This document shows positions 18,222-26,391 of a stretch of 64,000 nucleotides of DNA, in pieces. The notes under the pieces are model-generated. The model was given only the letters and a program-made list of their open reading frames with translations, did not search any database and was not told where the DNA came from. This DNA is from Sphingomonas sp. 28-66-16 (GTDB taxonomy: Bacteria; Pseudomonadota; Alphaproteobacteria; Sphingomonadales; Sphingomonadaceae): the NCBI GenBank assembly GCA_002281485.1, contig NCGF01000002.1:235371-299370 (forward strand), read 5' to 3'. Each line of letters begins with the position of its first letter. The stretch's first letter is position 1. The translations under genes were made by a program, and so were the position numbers.

Positions 18222-21200
18222 TTACGCAACGCTGGCGGGATCGATCTTTGCATCGGGGCCTGCGGCAAGCACTAGGCGGGCCAGCGCAGGGAGCGACTTG
18301 GCACCCGTCTTCTTCATGATCGAGGCGCGGTGATTTTCGACCGTGCGCTGGCTGATCTGCAGGTCAGCGGCGATATTCTTGCTCGGGTGCCCGGCGAGCA
18401 CCATGTCCATGACCTGGCTCTGGCGTGGCGTTAGCCCGTTGATGTGCGCGACGGCATCATCGTGCCAAGCAGCGAACTTGACGCTATCGCGCGCCAGATC
18501 GAGGGCATGGTCGATGCTCGCAAGCAGCGCGCCGACTGCAACCGGTTTTTCGATGAAATCGACAGCGCCAGCCTTCATCGCCTGCACCGCCATCGGCACG
18601 TCGCTGCTGCCGGTGATCATGATCGCGGGCAGAGCATGACCTGCCTGTTTCAACCGTCGGAGCAGTTCGAAGCCGTCGATGCCGGGCAGATAGGCATCGA
18701 TTAACAAGCACGCCTGTCCAGCCGGCGCATAGACTGCGAGAAACGATTCGCAGTCGGGAAATATGGCAACGCGCCTGCCATCGGCCACAAGAACGTCTCG
18801 AAGTGCGGTACGAACGGCGATATCATCATCGACGATGTAGATCGCCGGCCTTGTGTCATCAGCCGACGGGGACGCTGGCGACGCATCGGTCTGCCCATCC
18901 ACAAGAAGGCGATGGATTGCATCGGTGAGTTCGCCGCGCTTGACCGGCTTATTGAACTGCACGCAACCCTGCTCGGCCACGTCGCGCAGGGTACTCGTTG
19001 AAATATCTCCGGTCAGGATGATCACCGGGATGCCCCCGAGTTTCTCCCTTATCCGGGCTGCAAGTTGTAGCCCACCCTCACCATCAGACAGGTTGAAATC
19101 CGACAGCAGGAGCTCTGGTTTAGTCTTTGCGTTGGCGATCATTGTCAGCGCCTCCGCGCCGTTTGAGGCGGTTGACACCTCATGCCCGGCGCTCGTCAGC
19201 AACTCGTCCAGCAAGGTCCGCACGTCCTCATCGTCCTCGACCACCAGAATATGGCCTGTTATCTGGCCAGCGACGGGTGCTGTGATCGCAAGCGCTGGCG
19301 CATGTACCAGTTGTGGCGCCTTGGCTGGCGCGTCGGGCAGCGTAATCTCGATCGCAAATACCGACCCTTTCCCGAGCCGCGAGCGGACACTCACGCGGTG
19401 CCCCAGCAACGTCCCCAGCCGCTGGACGATCGACAAGCCGAGGCCGAGTCCGCGCACCCGCTCGCGCGCGGCATTGCCGATCTGGTGATATTCATCAAAA
19501 ATAGCGTGAAGCTCGGCGTCGGGAATGCCGATGCCGCTGTCCCACACCTCGACGCGCAGTACGCCCCCGCATTGACGGCACCCGACCAGCACTTTGCCCT
19601 GGCGGGTATATTTCAGCGCATTGGCGATCAGGTTGCGCAGCATCTGCTTGATCAATGCGGGGTCGCTATGGACCACCCGGCTGCAGCGCGCCATCCGCAG
19701 ATCGAGATGTTGCGCCTCGGCCTGGTCGGCAAATTCGGCAACCGCGCGCGCGAGCAGGTCGCCGATGACAAAATCGACCGGCTTGGGCAGAACGACGCCC
19801 GCCTCGATCTGGTTAATGTCGAGCATCGTGTTGAGCATCGACGACATCGTGCCGAGCGTCTGGTCGAGCCGGGCGATCAGCGATTGCGCCCGCTCGCCGC
19901 TGACCGCGCTCACCAGCAACCCCTGCAACAACGCGAGCGATTGAAGGGGCTGGCGCAGATCATGGCTGGCCGCCGCCAGAAAGCGCGACTTGGCGAGATT
20001 GGCGTTCTCCGCGTCGCGCATCGCCAGTTCGAGCGCACGCCGCGATGCCTTGCGCTCGGTAATGTCGACAAAGGTGATGACCACGCCCTCAACCGCATTG
20101 TCATGCGCGCGGTACGGCTGGATGCGGCGAAGGAACCAGTGCCCGCCAGACGCGGCGACCTCGCGCTCGACAGACGCGTGGCCCTTAAGCACGGCTTGCG
20201 CATCGTGGGTCAGCTCGGGGTCGGCGGCCAGCGCGACGAGATCGGCGAGCGGCCGACCGATATCGCCGGGGATGAGGCTGAACAGCGCTCGGGTCGACGG
20301 CGTGAAGAACCGGATTTTCAAGTCGATGTCGAGAAACAACGTAGCGACGTCGGTGCTGTAGAGCACGTTCTGCAAATCGTCCGCTGTCGTGCGCTGGCGT
20401 TCGAGCGTTTCCTGGAGCTGGCCGTTGAGCGCGGTCAGCTCCTCGTTGAGCGATTGCAGTTCTTCCTTCGAGGTCAGCAGTTCCTCGTTGGTCGTCTGAT
20501 ATTCCTCGTTGACCGACAGCGCTTCCTCGTTGACCGCGCGGTGATCCTCGCCCGAGCTTTCGAGATCGTGGATCGCGGCGCGCAGATCGGCGCGCACCGC
20601 GTCGAGCTCGCGTTCAAGTTCGACGATCTGCGGCGCGTCGCTCAACCGGTTGGTCGATGCGCTGGCCAGCTTGGCCCCCGGTGCGTCGATGAAGGCGATC
20701 AGCAGCAGCTCCTCGCCATCGTGCTGGAGCGAGCGGATATCGATCGTGAAGGACAGATTGTGCCCGTCATGCCTGACGCGCCCGCCCGGCAGCGTGGTGT
20801 GCGGCGTCGCGCGGCCGACGCTGTCGATCGCGGTGCGCAGACGGGTGCGTAGTGCAGGCGTCGCCATCGCCAGCAGGTCGTACGTCGGATAGCCCGGCGC
20901 AACGCGCAGATAACGCTCGGTCGGGCCGGTCGAATAGAGGCACTCATGCGCGCGGTTGATGAGCACGACTGCAGGCGCGTAATGCTCAGCGACGAGGCGC
21001 CGGCACAGATCGGCAAGCGCCGGCTGCCGCACCGATGTGCGGTTGTTGTTCGCGCCCGCCGGGCTCCGCATCGTGGCGCCGCCGCCAATGGGGAAGTGCA
21101 GCGCGCCGGCGCGGCTCCGGCCGATCTGTCGAAAAATACGCTCCGGCTTGGCGACCGGCTCGAATTGGCCATCGGCCTGGCCGATCGTTTCGGCATTGCC

Positions 21201-22547
21201 GAGCAGCAGGATGCCGCCGCGCTTCAACGCGAAGTGGAACAGCGCGATGACCCGCGCCTGCGCCTCAGTGCCGAGATAGATCAGCAGATTGCGGCACGAG
21301 ATTACATCGAGCTTCGAAAAGGGCGGATCGGCGAGCACGTCCTGGACCGTGAACACCACCAGATCGCGCAGGTCGCGCAGCACGCGGTAGCCATGCTCGT
21401 CATGCGCAAACCAGCGCGCCAGCCGGGCGGCCGAAACGTTCTTCGCGATCGCCGCTGGATACTGCCCCTCGCGTGCGACCGCAACCGCATCGGCATCGAG
21501 ATCGGACGCAAACACGCACAGCTTGATCGTCCGCTTGGCCGCCGCGATCGCTTCCTGGAACAAAATCGCCAGCGAATAGACTTCCTCGCCGGTGCTGCAG
21601 CCGGGCACCCACAGCCGCAGCGCCTGATCCTCGGGATGGTCGCGGACGATATCGGGGATGATCTTTGTGGCGAGCAGATCGAAGACCTTAGCGTCGCGAA
21701 AGAAGCTGGTCACGTTGATCAGCAGATCATTCGCCAGCAAGTTCAGCTCGGCCGGATCGGCCTTCAGCGCGGTGAGATAGTTTGCCATGCCCTCTACCGG
21801 CGTCGCCGCCATCGCCATCCGGTGCTCGATCCGCCGGCGCAGCGTGCCGGGCTTGTAGAGCGTGAAGTCGTGCGAGGTGCGCTCGCGCAGCAGATTGATG
21901 ATATCGGCCAGCGATCTATCGGCCTCGGGCGTGCCGTCATCGGCCGAATGCCCGGCGCCGACCAGCCCGACATGCGCGAGCATCGCCGCCGGCATCGCCG
22001 CGACTTCAAGCACCGCATCGACCAGACCGGTCGCGATTGCTGCCTGCGGCATGCCATCGAATTCGGCTTCGGCCGGTTCCTGCGCCAGCACATACCCACC
22101 GGCGGCGCGGACCGCGGCCAGGCCGGCGCTGCCGTCGCTGCCTGTCCCTGACAGAACCACCGCCACTGACCGGCTGCCGGCATCCGCTGCGATCGATTCG
22201 AACAGGAAATCGATCGGCAGCCGCGAACCATGCGGCTCGGTCGGCTTGGTCAGCCGCAGCGCGCCGTTCGCGATCGACAGATATTTGCCTGCCGGGATGA
22301 CATAGAGATGATCGGGCTGGACGATCGTGCCATCGATCGCCTCGGCGACGGGCATATGAGTATGTTCGGCGAGCAGACCAGCCATCAGGCTCTTGTGCGC
22401 GGGGTCAAGGTGCTGGACGAGCAGATAGACCATGCCGGCATCGCTGGGGAGCGCGATGACGAGCTTGGTTAGCGCGCCAAGGCCGCCCGCCGAGGCGCCG
22501 ATTCCGACGATGGGGTGATTGCCGCCGGTGCTTTCTGTGTCGGACAT
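18222..22547 (-). CDS. CheB-CheR-PAS-histidine kinase-REC-REC-LuxR (FixJ-like) fusion regulator
   Basis: About 1441 residues. An N-terminal CheB methylesterase domain (VGIGASAGG, Ser19; VQHLDP, His46; SGTGSDGS) is followed by a CheR methyltransferase domain (WVPGCSTGEEVYSLAI, ISCRNLLIYL) and a Glu-rich coiled coil of NEE repeats. Next come a PAS domain and a histidine kinase with SHDLRQPLQSL (His862) and an ATPase domain. REC1 (Asp1150 in LLSDFNL) and REC2 (Asp1284 in LLIDAYLPG) precede a LuxR helix-turn-helix. REC2 plus HTH closely resembles FixJ: DVPMAVQAMKAGAVDFIEKP, then ISQRTVENHRASIMKKTGAK. The start is uncertain: ATG 22547 fits the family, while a GAGGAGG precedes an in-frame TTG at 22604. 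No transmembrane segments were seen. It is the candidate activator of the 19-bp motif regulon. Confidence 0.88.
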   Translation of the reverse strand: MSDTESTGGNHPIVGIGASAGGLGALTKLVIALPSDAGMVYLLVQHLDPAHKSLMAGLLAEHTHMPVAEAIDGTIVQPDHLYVIPAGKYLSIANGALRLTKPTEPHGSRLPIDFLFESIAADAGSRSVAVVLSGTGSDGSAGLAAVRAAGGYVLAQEPAEAEFDGMPQAAIATGLVDAVLEVAAMPAAMLAHVGLVGAGHSADDGTPEADRSLADIINLLRERTSHDFTLYKPGTLRRRIEHRMAMAATPVEGMANYLTALKADPAELNLLANDLLINVTSFFRDAKVFDLLATKIIPDIVRDHPEDQALRLWVPGCSTGEEVYSLAILFQEAIAAAKRTIKLCVFASDLDADAVAVAREGQYPAAIAKNVSAARLARWFAHDEHGYRVLRDLRDLVVFTVQDVLADPPFSKLDVISCRNLLIYLGTEAQARVIALFHFALKRGGILLLGNAETIGQADGQFEPVAKPERIFRQIGRSRAGALHFPIGGGATMRSPAGANNNRTSVRQPALADLCRRLVAEHYAPAVVLINRAHECLYSTGPTERYLRVAPGYPTYDLLAMATPALRTRLRTAIDSVGRATPHTTLPGGRVRHDGHNLSFTIDIRSLQHDGEELLLIAFIDAPGAKLASASTNRLSDAPQIVELERELDAVRADLRAAIHDLESSGEDHRAVNEEALSVNEEYQTTNEELLTSKEELQSLNEELTALNGQLQETLERQRTTADDLQNVLYSTDVATLFLDIDLKIRFFTPSTRALFSLIPGDIGRPLADLVALAADPELTHDAQAVLKGHASVEREVAASGGHWFLRRIQPYRAHDNAVEGVVITFVDITERKASRRALELAMRDAENANLAKSRFLAAASHDLRQPLQSLALLQGLLVSAVSGERAQSLIARLDQTLGTMSSMLNTMLDINQIEAGVVLPKPVDFVIGDLLARAVAEFADQAEAQHLDLRMARCSRVVHSDPALIKQMLRNLIANALKYTRQGKVLVGCRQCGGVLRVEVWDSGIGIPDAELHAIFDEYHQIGNAARERVRGLGLGLSIVQRLGTLLGHRVSVRSRLGKGSVFAIEITLPDAPAKAPQLVHAPALAITAPVAGQITGHILVVEDDEDVRTLLDELLTSAGHEVSTASNGAEALTMIANAKTKPELLLSDFNLSDGEGGLQLAARIREKLGGIPVIILTGDISTSTLRDVAEQGCVQFNKPVKRGELTDAIHRLLVDGQTDASPASPSADDTRPAIYIVDDDIAVRTALRDVLVADGRRVAIFPDCESFLAVYAPAGQACLLIDAYLPGIDGFELLRRLKQAGHALPAIMITGSSDVPMAVQAMKAGAVDFIEKPVAVGALLASIDHALDLARDSVKFAAWHDDAVAHINGLTPRQSQVMDMVLAGHPSKNIAADLQISQRTVENHRASIMKKTGAKSLPALARLVLAAGPDAKIDPASVA

Positions 22548-22714
22548 GGGTTGGGCCGGGCCCGCAAGTGCGACCGGTGCTCGCGACGGGAGGGTACCCG
22601 ACAAGCTGCTTTGCCTCCTCACGGGACTGCCAAGCGTGACAGGACGTTTCCATCATAGCATTGGCCATGCTTCACGTCGACGGCGATCGATGAACCCGGC
22701 GCGCAAATAAAATG

Positions 22715-22733
22715 TGGGTATTTTCCGATCCTG
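22715..22733 (+). promoter_or_regulatory. 19-bp repeated motif, copy 1 (upstream of response regulator)
   Basis: TGGGTATTTTCCGATCCTG. A -10-like TAGATG lies 22 bases downstream, and the response-regulator ATG is 60 bases downstream. It lies in the gap divergent from the hybrid regulator but points away from it. Confidence 0.75.
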
Positions 22734-22792
22734 ACAGACGCCAGTAACCAGCAGCTAGATGGAGTGTCCGTTTCGGGGCCGGAAAGACCGCC

Positions 22793-23161
22793 ATGACCAA
22801 GCCACTGCGCATTCTGATCGTTGAAGACGAAGAACTGATTGCCATGCTGCTCGCCGAAACGGTCGAGGCGCTGGGCCACGAGGTTTGCGCTACGGCAGCC
22901 ACGCAAGCAGCGGCGGTAGCTGCCGCCGAAGCGCTTCGCCCTGATCTCATGATCGTCGACTCAGGCCTGGGCGATAGCAGCGGCGTCGATGCGGTCGCGA
23001 CGATCCTCAAGACAAGCTTCATTCCGCACCTTTTCGTAACCGGCAACGCGCTTGAAGTCGCAGCGCGACGACCCGACGCCGTCATTCTGCAAAAACCGTT
23101 CTTTGTTCCCGAACTGGTAACCGCCATCGCCCGGGCACGTGCAATGCAGGCACGACCTTGA
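22793..23161 (+). CDS. Single-domain response regulator
   Basis: A 122-residue stand-alone receiver domain. It has the acidic pair VEDEE, the phospho-acceptor Asp in LMIVDSGLG (about residue 56), the Thr in LFVTGNA and the Lys in VILQKPF. There is no output domain. It is divergent from the hybrid kinase and headed by copy 1 of the 19-bp motif. It could act as a phosphate sink or feedback element in that phosphorelay, or as a diffusible CheY-like output. The kinase pairing is inferred from position only. Confidence 0.87.
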   Translation: MTKPLRILIVEDEELIAMLLAETVEALGHEVCATAATQAAAVAAAEALRPDLMIVDSGLGDSSGVDAVATILKTSFIPHLFVTGNALEVAARRPDAVILQKPFFVPELVTAIARARAMQARP

Positions 23162-23194
23162 CCGCGCCGCTATGCAACGCTGGATGGCTTGGAC

Positions 23195-23380
23195 TCACGC
23201 GGGGAGCGTCAGGACGCCCTGGACGAGGACCAGGGTCGGATCACCCGGATACTCGCTCGCGACGAAGACCATCGCGCGCTCCAGCTCGATCGCCGCATGA
23301 TTATCGCGGCTCTCAATCGCTTGCAGCGTGCGAATGCCCTGAGCCTCGGCGTAGGCGGCCACCAGATGCAGCATTTCCAT
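23195..23380 (-). CDS. Small hypothetical protein under the 19-bp motif
   Basis: A 61-residue frame on the minus strand (MEMLHLVAAYAEAQGIRTLQ..., ending LVLVQGVLTLPA). No family was recognised and the ribosome-binding site is weak. Its main support is the copy of the 19-bp motif at 23410-23428, which points toward it with a GATAAG -10-like box at 23386-23391. The predicted transcript start then falls at about the ATG, so translation would be leaderless or begin at the second Met (23374). The protein looks like a small soluble helix-strand domain. Confidence 0.45.
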   Translation of the reverse strand: MEMLHLVAAYAEAQGIRTLQAIESRDNHAAIELERAMVFVASEYPGDPTLVLVQGVLTLPA

Positions 23381-23409
23381 CCGCGCTTATCGATGCTCCC
23401 GGCAGCGTC

Positions 23410-23428
23410 CAGCTTCGGAAACTACCTA
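23410..23428 (-). promoter_or_regulatory. 19-bp repeated motif, copy 2
   Basis: On the minus strand it reads TAGGTAGTTTCCGAAGCTG. GATAAG follows after 18 bases. It points to the 61-residue frame at 23195-23380. Confidence 0.72.
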
Positions 23429-23603
23429 TACCGCTTGTATAACCGCTCGCCGCCAATGGATGATATGCTCGGTTCTCAACGAGTTCGGCTGGGATGTCGA
23501 AGCGCCCTGCGTGCGGGGCGTAGCGGGCGGATCAGTCTGGCGGCGTGGCGAATGCTTCAAGACGGCGGGTATTGCCCGACGAACCCGCACACCGCTTTAC
23601 CTC

Positions 23604-23622
23604 TGCGTATATTCCGATCCTG
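23604..23622 (+). promoter_or_regulatory. 19-bp repeated motif, copy 3 (upstream of RcnB-like gene)
   Basis: TGCGTATATTCCGATCCTG. TATCCA follows after 21 bases. The RcnB-like ATG is 61 bases downstream of the motif. Confidence 0.72.
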
Positions 23623-23682
23623 CCGCACGACAAAGCGGCACATTATCCAAATCGTCCGCAACACGAAATGCAGGATAGGTCG

Positions 23683-24237
23683 ATGAAGAAGCTCTTGTTA
23701 GCGAGCATGACGATGCTGATCCTCGGGCCAGTCCCGGTCGAAGCGCAGAATCATTCGCCAAGGCACGAGCGGCCACAGGGCCAGTCGAGCCAGCACCGCG
23801 TCCATAGCAACGGCAGCGATACGGGCGGTCGGCCAGAGCGGCCGGCGAGGCGTGCCGCGCCGTCCCGGACTGCAGCGCCGCAGCCGCGCGGTGCGCAGGC
23901 AGACCGGGAGACGCGAACGCACAGGCGACTCGGGCAGCGCGGACAATCACTGTCTGTGCCGACCTATCGCGGCCATGGCAGGCACAGCGGCAGATTTCAG
24001 CGCCAGCATGCCGCGCCGTTCCGCTATCCCCGCGGCTATGGCCATCGGCGCTGGTCGGTCGGGCTGTTGCTGCCGCGCATCTTTTTGGGATCGCGCTATT
24101 ATTACAGCGATTATCGCGCCTTCGGCGTGGGCACGCCGCCCTATGGCTACCGGTGGATCCGCTATGGATCAGACCTGCTCCTCGTTAAAATCCGCACCGG
24201 CCGGATCAGGCGAGTTATCCAGGGCGCTTTCCATTGA
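23683..24237 (+). CDS. RcnB-like periplasmic protein
   Basis: A 184-residue exported protein. A signal peptide (MKKLLLASMTMLILGPVPVEAQ) leads into a low-complexity His/Arg/Pro/Gln-rich region. The C-terminal RcnB-type domain ends GYRWIRYGSDLLLVKIRTGR. RcnB proteins are periplasmic; in Escherichia coli the founding member affects nickel/cobalt homeostasis, but the many Sphingomonas paralogues are uncharacterised. The ATG at 23683 follows AGGATAGGT, and an upstream open extension lacks a signal peptide. Motif copy 3 lies 61 bases upstream. It is followed closely by another small gene. Confidence 0.78.
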   Translation: MKKLLLASMTMLILGPVPVEAQNHSPRHERPQGQSSQHRVHSNGSDTGGRPERPARRAAPSRTAAPQPRGAQADRETRTHRRLGQRGQSLSVPTYRGHGRHSGRFQRQHAAPFRYPRGYGHRRWSVGLLLPRIFLGSRYYYSDYRAFGVGTPPYGYRWIRYGSDLLLVKIRTGRIRRVIQGAFH

Positions 24238-24260
24238 GCGCCCCGGGAAAAGGATCGACC

Positions 24261-24605
24261 ATGTCGCATGACGCCCCCGCCATCGCCCCCGGCCTTCGCG
24301 ATACGATCCCTGGTACGCACCGGCGCGCGCTGGAGAAGGTTTTTCAGCACCCGCTCACCCACAATCTGACGTTGCGTGAGGTGACCCACCTGTTCGAGAC
24401 GATCGGCAGCGCCGAGCATCAGCACAATGGCGACGTGTTGCTGCGGGTAGGTGGCGAACACCTGTCGCTGAAGCCCACGCGCGGCAAAGATCTTGACGCG
24501 ACCGAGGTAATGGATCTGCGCCACTTGCTGGTGCGCGGCGGGTGGTCGGACAACAAACCGGCGCAAGCCATACATGCCGAACCCGAACCCATCCCCGAGT
24601 CATGA
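24261..24605 (+). CDS. Conserved-looking small hypothetical protein
   Basis: A 114-residue soluble protein starting MSHDAPAIAPGL. An AAGGA ribosome-binding site selects the ATG at 24261. The core HRRALEKVFQHPLTHNLTLREV followed by LLRVGGEHLSLKPTRGKDL looks like a helix-rich domain with a beta-hairpin, recalling small HicA-like or double-stranded-RNA-binding-like folds. I do not recognise a defined family. It lies 23 bases after the RcnB-like gene, so the two are probably co-transcribed from motif copy 3. Confidence 0.65.
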   Translation: MSHDAPAIAPGLRDTIPGTHRRALEKVFQHPLTHNLTLREVTHLFETIGSAEHQHNGDVLLRVGGEHLSLKPTRGKDLDATEVMDLRHLLVRGGWSDNKPAQAIHAEPEPIPES

Positions 24606-24716
24606 TCGTCATCGATTTCGCGAAAGCGCACGCCTACCGCTCAATTCCGCCAGCCAGATAATAGCCACTGATTTTCGTTGGTGGCGCCGGCACGACTATC
24701 TCAAATGCCTAGGCAA

Positions 24717-24917
24717 TCACCCCGCTCGCCCGACTGACAGGGTGCCCTTTTTTTTCGAGTCGAGACTGGCAGCGCCCTTCTCAAAAAGATCATCTGATTC
24801 ACCCGGGACAGATGGTTCCTGGGAAGGTGTAGTCGCTCCGCCTTCATTGTCCCATCTCGAAAGCGCACGCTGCTCGGGTCTGGGCAAATTTGGGCGCTGC
24901 CGATGTCTTACGGGCAT
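24717..24917 (-). CDS. Small protein with RALSRWDNEGGA motif (paralogue 1)
   Basis: A 66-residue minus-strand frame starting MPVRHRQRPNLPRPEQRALS. Residues 17-28 (RALSRWDNEGGA) are almost repeated in the protein at 62718-63059 (TALSRWDNEGGA), although the DNA around the motif differs, which argues for protein-level conservation. The tail is Ser/Lys/Glu-rich and probably disordered. AAGGA lies about 11 bases before the ATG. Motif copy 4 at 25103-25121 points toward this gene with TATCTC as a -10-like box. Function unknown. Confidence 0.5.
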   Translation of the reverse strand: MPVRHRQRPNLPRPEQRALSRWDNEGGATTPSQEPSVPGESDDLFEKGAASLDSKKKGTLSVGRAG

Positions 24918-25280
24918 GGGTCAATGGTCCTTTTTGCGCGCTTAGCGCCAATCACATGGGCGAATCCTGGCCAGCGTGATCCACCAAACGAGTCTGGCGG
25001 TCGCGCCACCGACAAAGGAGCGTTTGCAATCTGGCCATTCCCCCCGGGTTTTGCGTCGGCGGCTGTCTGCTGAGTGAGATAGGCTTTGGCAGACGCCGGT
25101 CTCAGGGTCGGAAACTACGCACCATCGCGAGCAAGATACGATTCTTGCGGGCTGGGTTGGCTGCGTAGATTCCGTCGCTCGCAGGCGATGTCGGTCAAGT
25201 CCATATCAGTCGGTGCATCAGCGTGGCTCTGGACAAACAGGCGCCTCGAGCCGTTGACCGCCCTCAACCAAGGCTTTCCC
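24918..25280. other. Intergenic region holding motif copy 4
   Basis: About 360 bases without a supported gene. Apart from the 19-bp motif at 25103-25121 nothing convincing is seen. The gap separates the leftward RWDNEGGA gene from the rightward SHOCT-domain gene. Confidence 0.45.
25103..25121 (-). promoter_or_regulatory. 19-bp repeated motif, copy 4
   Basis: On the minus strand it reads TGCGTAGTTTCCGACCCTG. The -10-like TATCTC (25076-25081) follows after 21 bases. It points left to the RWDNEGGA gene. Confidence 0.7.
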
Positions 25281-25517
25281 ATGACTGATTTCAACTCCCA
25301 TATGTTTTTCTTCGGTTGGGAATGGATCCTGTGGATAGGGTTCATCTTCCTCCTTTTCTCCAGTGTCGGTAACTGGGGCTATGCCTATCGTGCCCACCGC
25401 AAAGTTGACGGCGTACCGCGCCGCGACGCCTCAACGATAATAAACGAGCGATACGCGGCGGGCGAACTGACGCGCCCACAATATCTGGAGCTTAAGGCCG
25501 ATCTCGCTGCGAACTAG
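25281..25517 (+). CDS. SHOCT-domain membrane protein
   Basis: A 78-residue protein, MTDFNSHMFFFGWEWILW..., with one N-terminal membrane helix (WILWIGFIFLLFSSVGNWGYA). The short C-terminal SHOCT motif is INERYAAGELTRPQYLELKADL (positions about 56-77). SHOCT domains are small oligomerisation modules. The frame stays open upstream to 25086, but that part has no membrane or family character, so the internal ATG at 25281 is preferred. Its neighbours are a PRC-barrel protein and transketolase, in an apparent stress and energy block. Confidence 0.72.
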   Translation: MTDFNSHMFFFGWEWILWIGFIFLLFSSVGNWGYAYRAHRKVDGVPRRDASTIINERYAAGELTRPQYLELKADLAAN

Positions 25518-25618
25518 GCCATCACGCCCCGCGAGCCGGTTCATGGCGACACCGCGCTCGACGATCGTGCGGATGCGAAAGCCAAGCCGGTCGGCCCCCT
25601 CAATGTTAGGAGCGCATC

Positions 25619-26386
25619 ATGATTCTACAGGCGTCGAAGATTAAAGGGTTCAAGATCGAGGCCAGCGATGGAGCGATCGGATCGATCACCGATCTGCTTT
25701 TCGACGATTTGACCTGGCGCATTCGCTGGCTCGTGGTCGATACGGGCGGCTGGCTTTCAGGGCGCAGCGTTTTGTTGCCGCCTGCCGTACTCGGGCATGT
25801 CAATCACATCGGGCATCACTATGCGGTGCGGCTTACCCGGCAGCAGGTGAAGGACAGCCCATCGTTGGAAAGCCACGCGCCGGTATCGCGCCAGATGGAA
25901 TCCGGTCTGTATGACTATTATGGCTGGGCGCCTTATTGGTCGACCGGCTTCTACATGGGAGGCTATGGCTACACTGGCGGCATGATGGAGCCGCCAGGCC
26001 CGGGTTTCGAGCAGGCGGTAGCCGAAAAGGCCGTTCAGCAAGCGGGAGATCCCGGTCTGCGCAGCGTCCACGAGGTAACCGGATATCATCTGCACGCAAG
26101 CGACGGCGAGATCGGCCACGTCGCCGACTTCCTGATCGAGGATGCAGATTGGAGCATCCATTATCTAGTCGCCGATACGCGCAACTGGTGGCCCGGCAAG
26201 CATGTTCTGGTTTCGCCCCGGTCAATCGTCTCGACCGAATGGGCCGACCGTCTGGTCAACCTCGACATCAATCGTGAAAAGCTGAAGGGCGCGCCGGCCT
26301 ATGACGGATCGCAGGCGATCGACCGCGCGTATGAATATGCCTTTCACGCCTATTATGACGGCAAGCGCGTCGTCGAACCGGCCTGA
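25619..26386 (+). CDS. Protein with two PRC-barrel domains
   Basis: A 255-residue protein with two PRC-barrel units. The first is at about residues 1-75 (KIKGFKIEASDGAIGSITDLLFDD, WLVVDTGGWLSGRSVLLPP), the second at about 145-220 (GYHLHASDGEIGHVADFLIED, YLVADTRNWWPGKHVLVSP). A Tyr/Gly-rich linker joins them. PRC barrels bind partner proteins or RNA in ribosome maturation and photosynthetic reaction centres. The two-domain form is frequent next to stress genes in proteobacteria. AGGAG precedes the ATG at 25619. The transketolase GTG is 5 bases after its stop, so the two are likely co-transcribed. Confidence 0.83.
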   Translation: MILQASKIKGFKIEASDGAIGSITDLLFDDLTWRIRWLVVDTGGWLSGRSVLLPPAVLGHVNHIGHHYAVRLTRQQVKDSPSLESHAPVSRQMESGLYDYYGWAPYWSTGFYMGGYGYTGGMMEPPGPGFEQAVAEKAVQQAGDPGLRSVHEVTGYHLHASDGEIGHVADFLIEDADWSIHYLVADTRNWWPGKHVLVSPRSIVSTEWADRLVNLDINREKLKGAPAYDGSQAIDRAYEYAFHAYYDGKRVVEPA

Positions 26387-26391
26387 TCGAA

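Noticed and set aside
19182-22151. Two long frames opposite the hybrid regulator
   Set aside because: Arg/Asp/Gln-rich shadows of CheB-CheR-kinase codons; no recognisable features.
24731-24770. GGG-TG-CCC followed by eight T residues as a terminator
   Set aside because: The stem is only three or four bases and lies inside the lysine-rich end of the leftward small gene.
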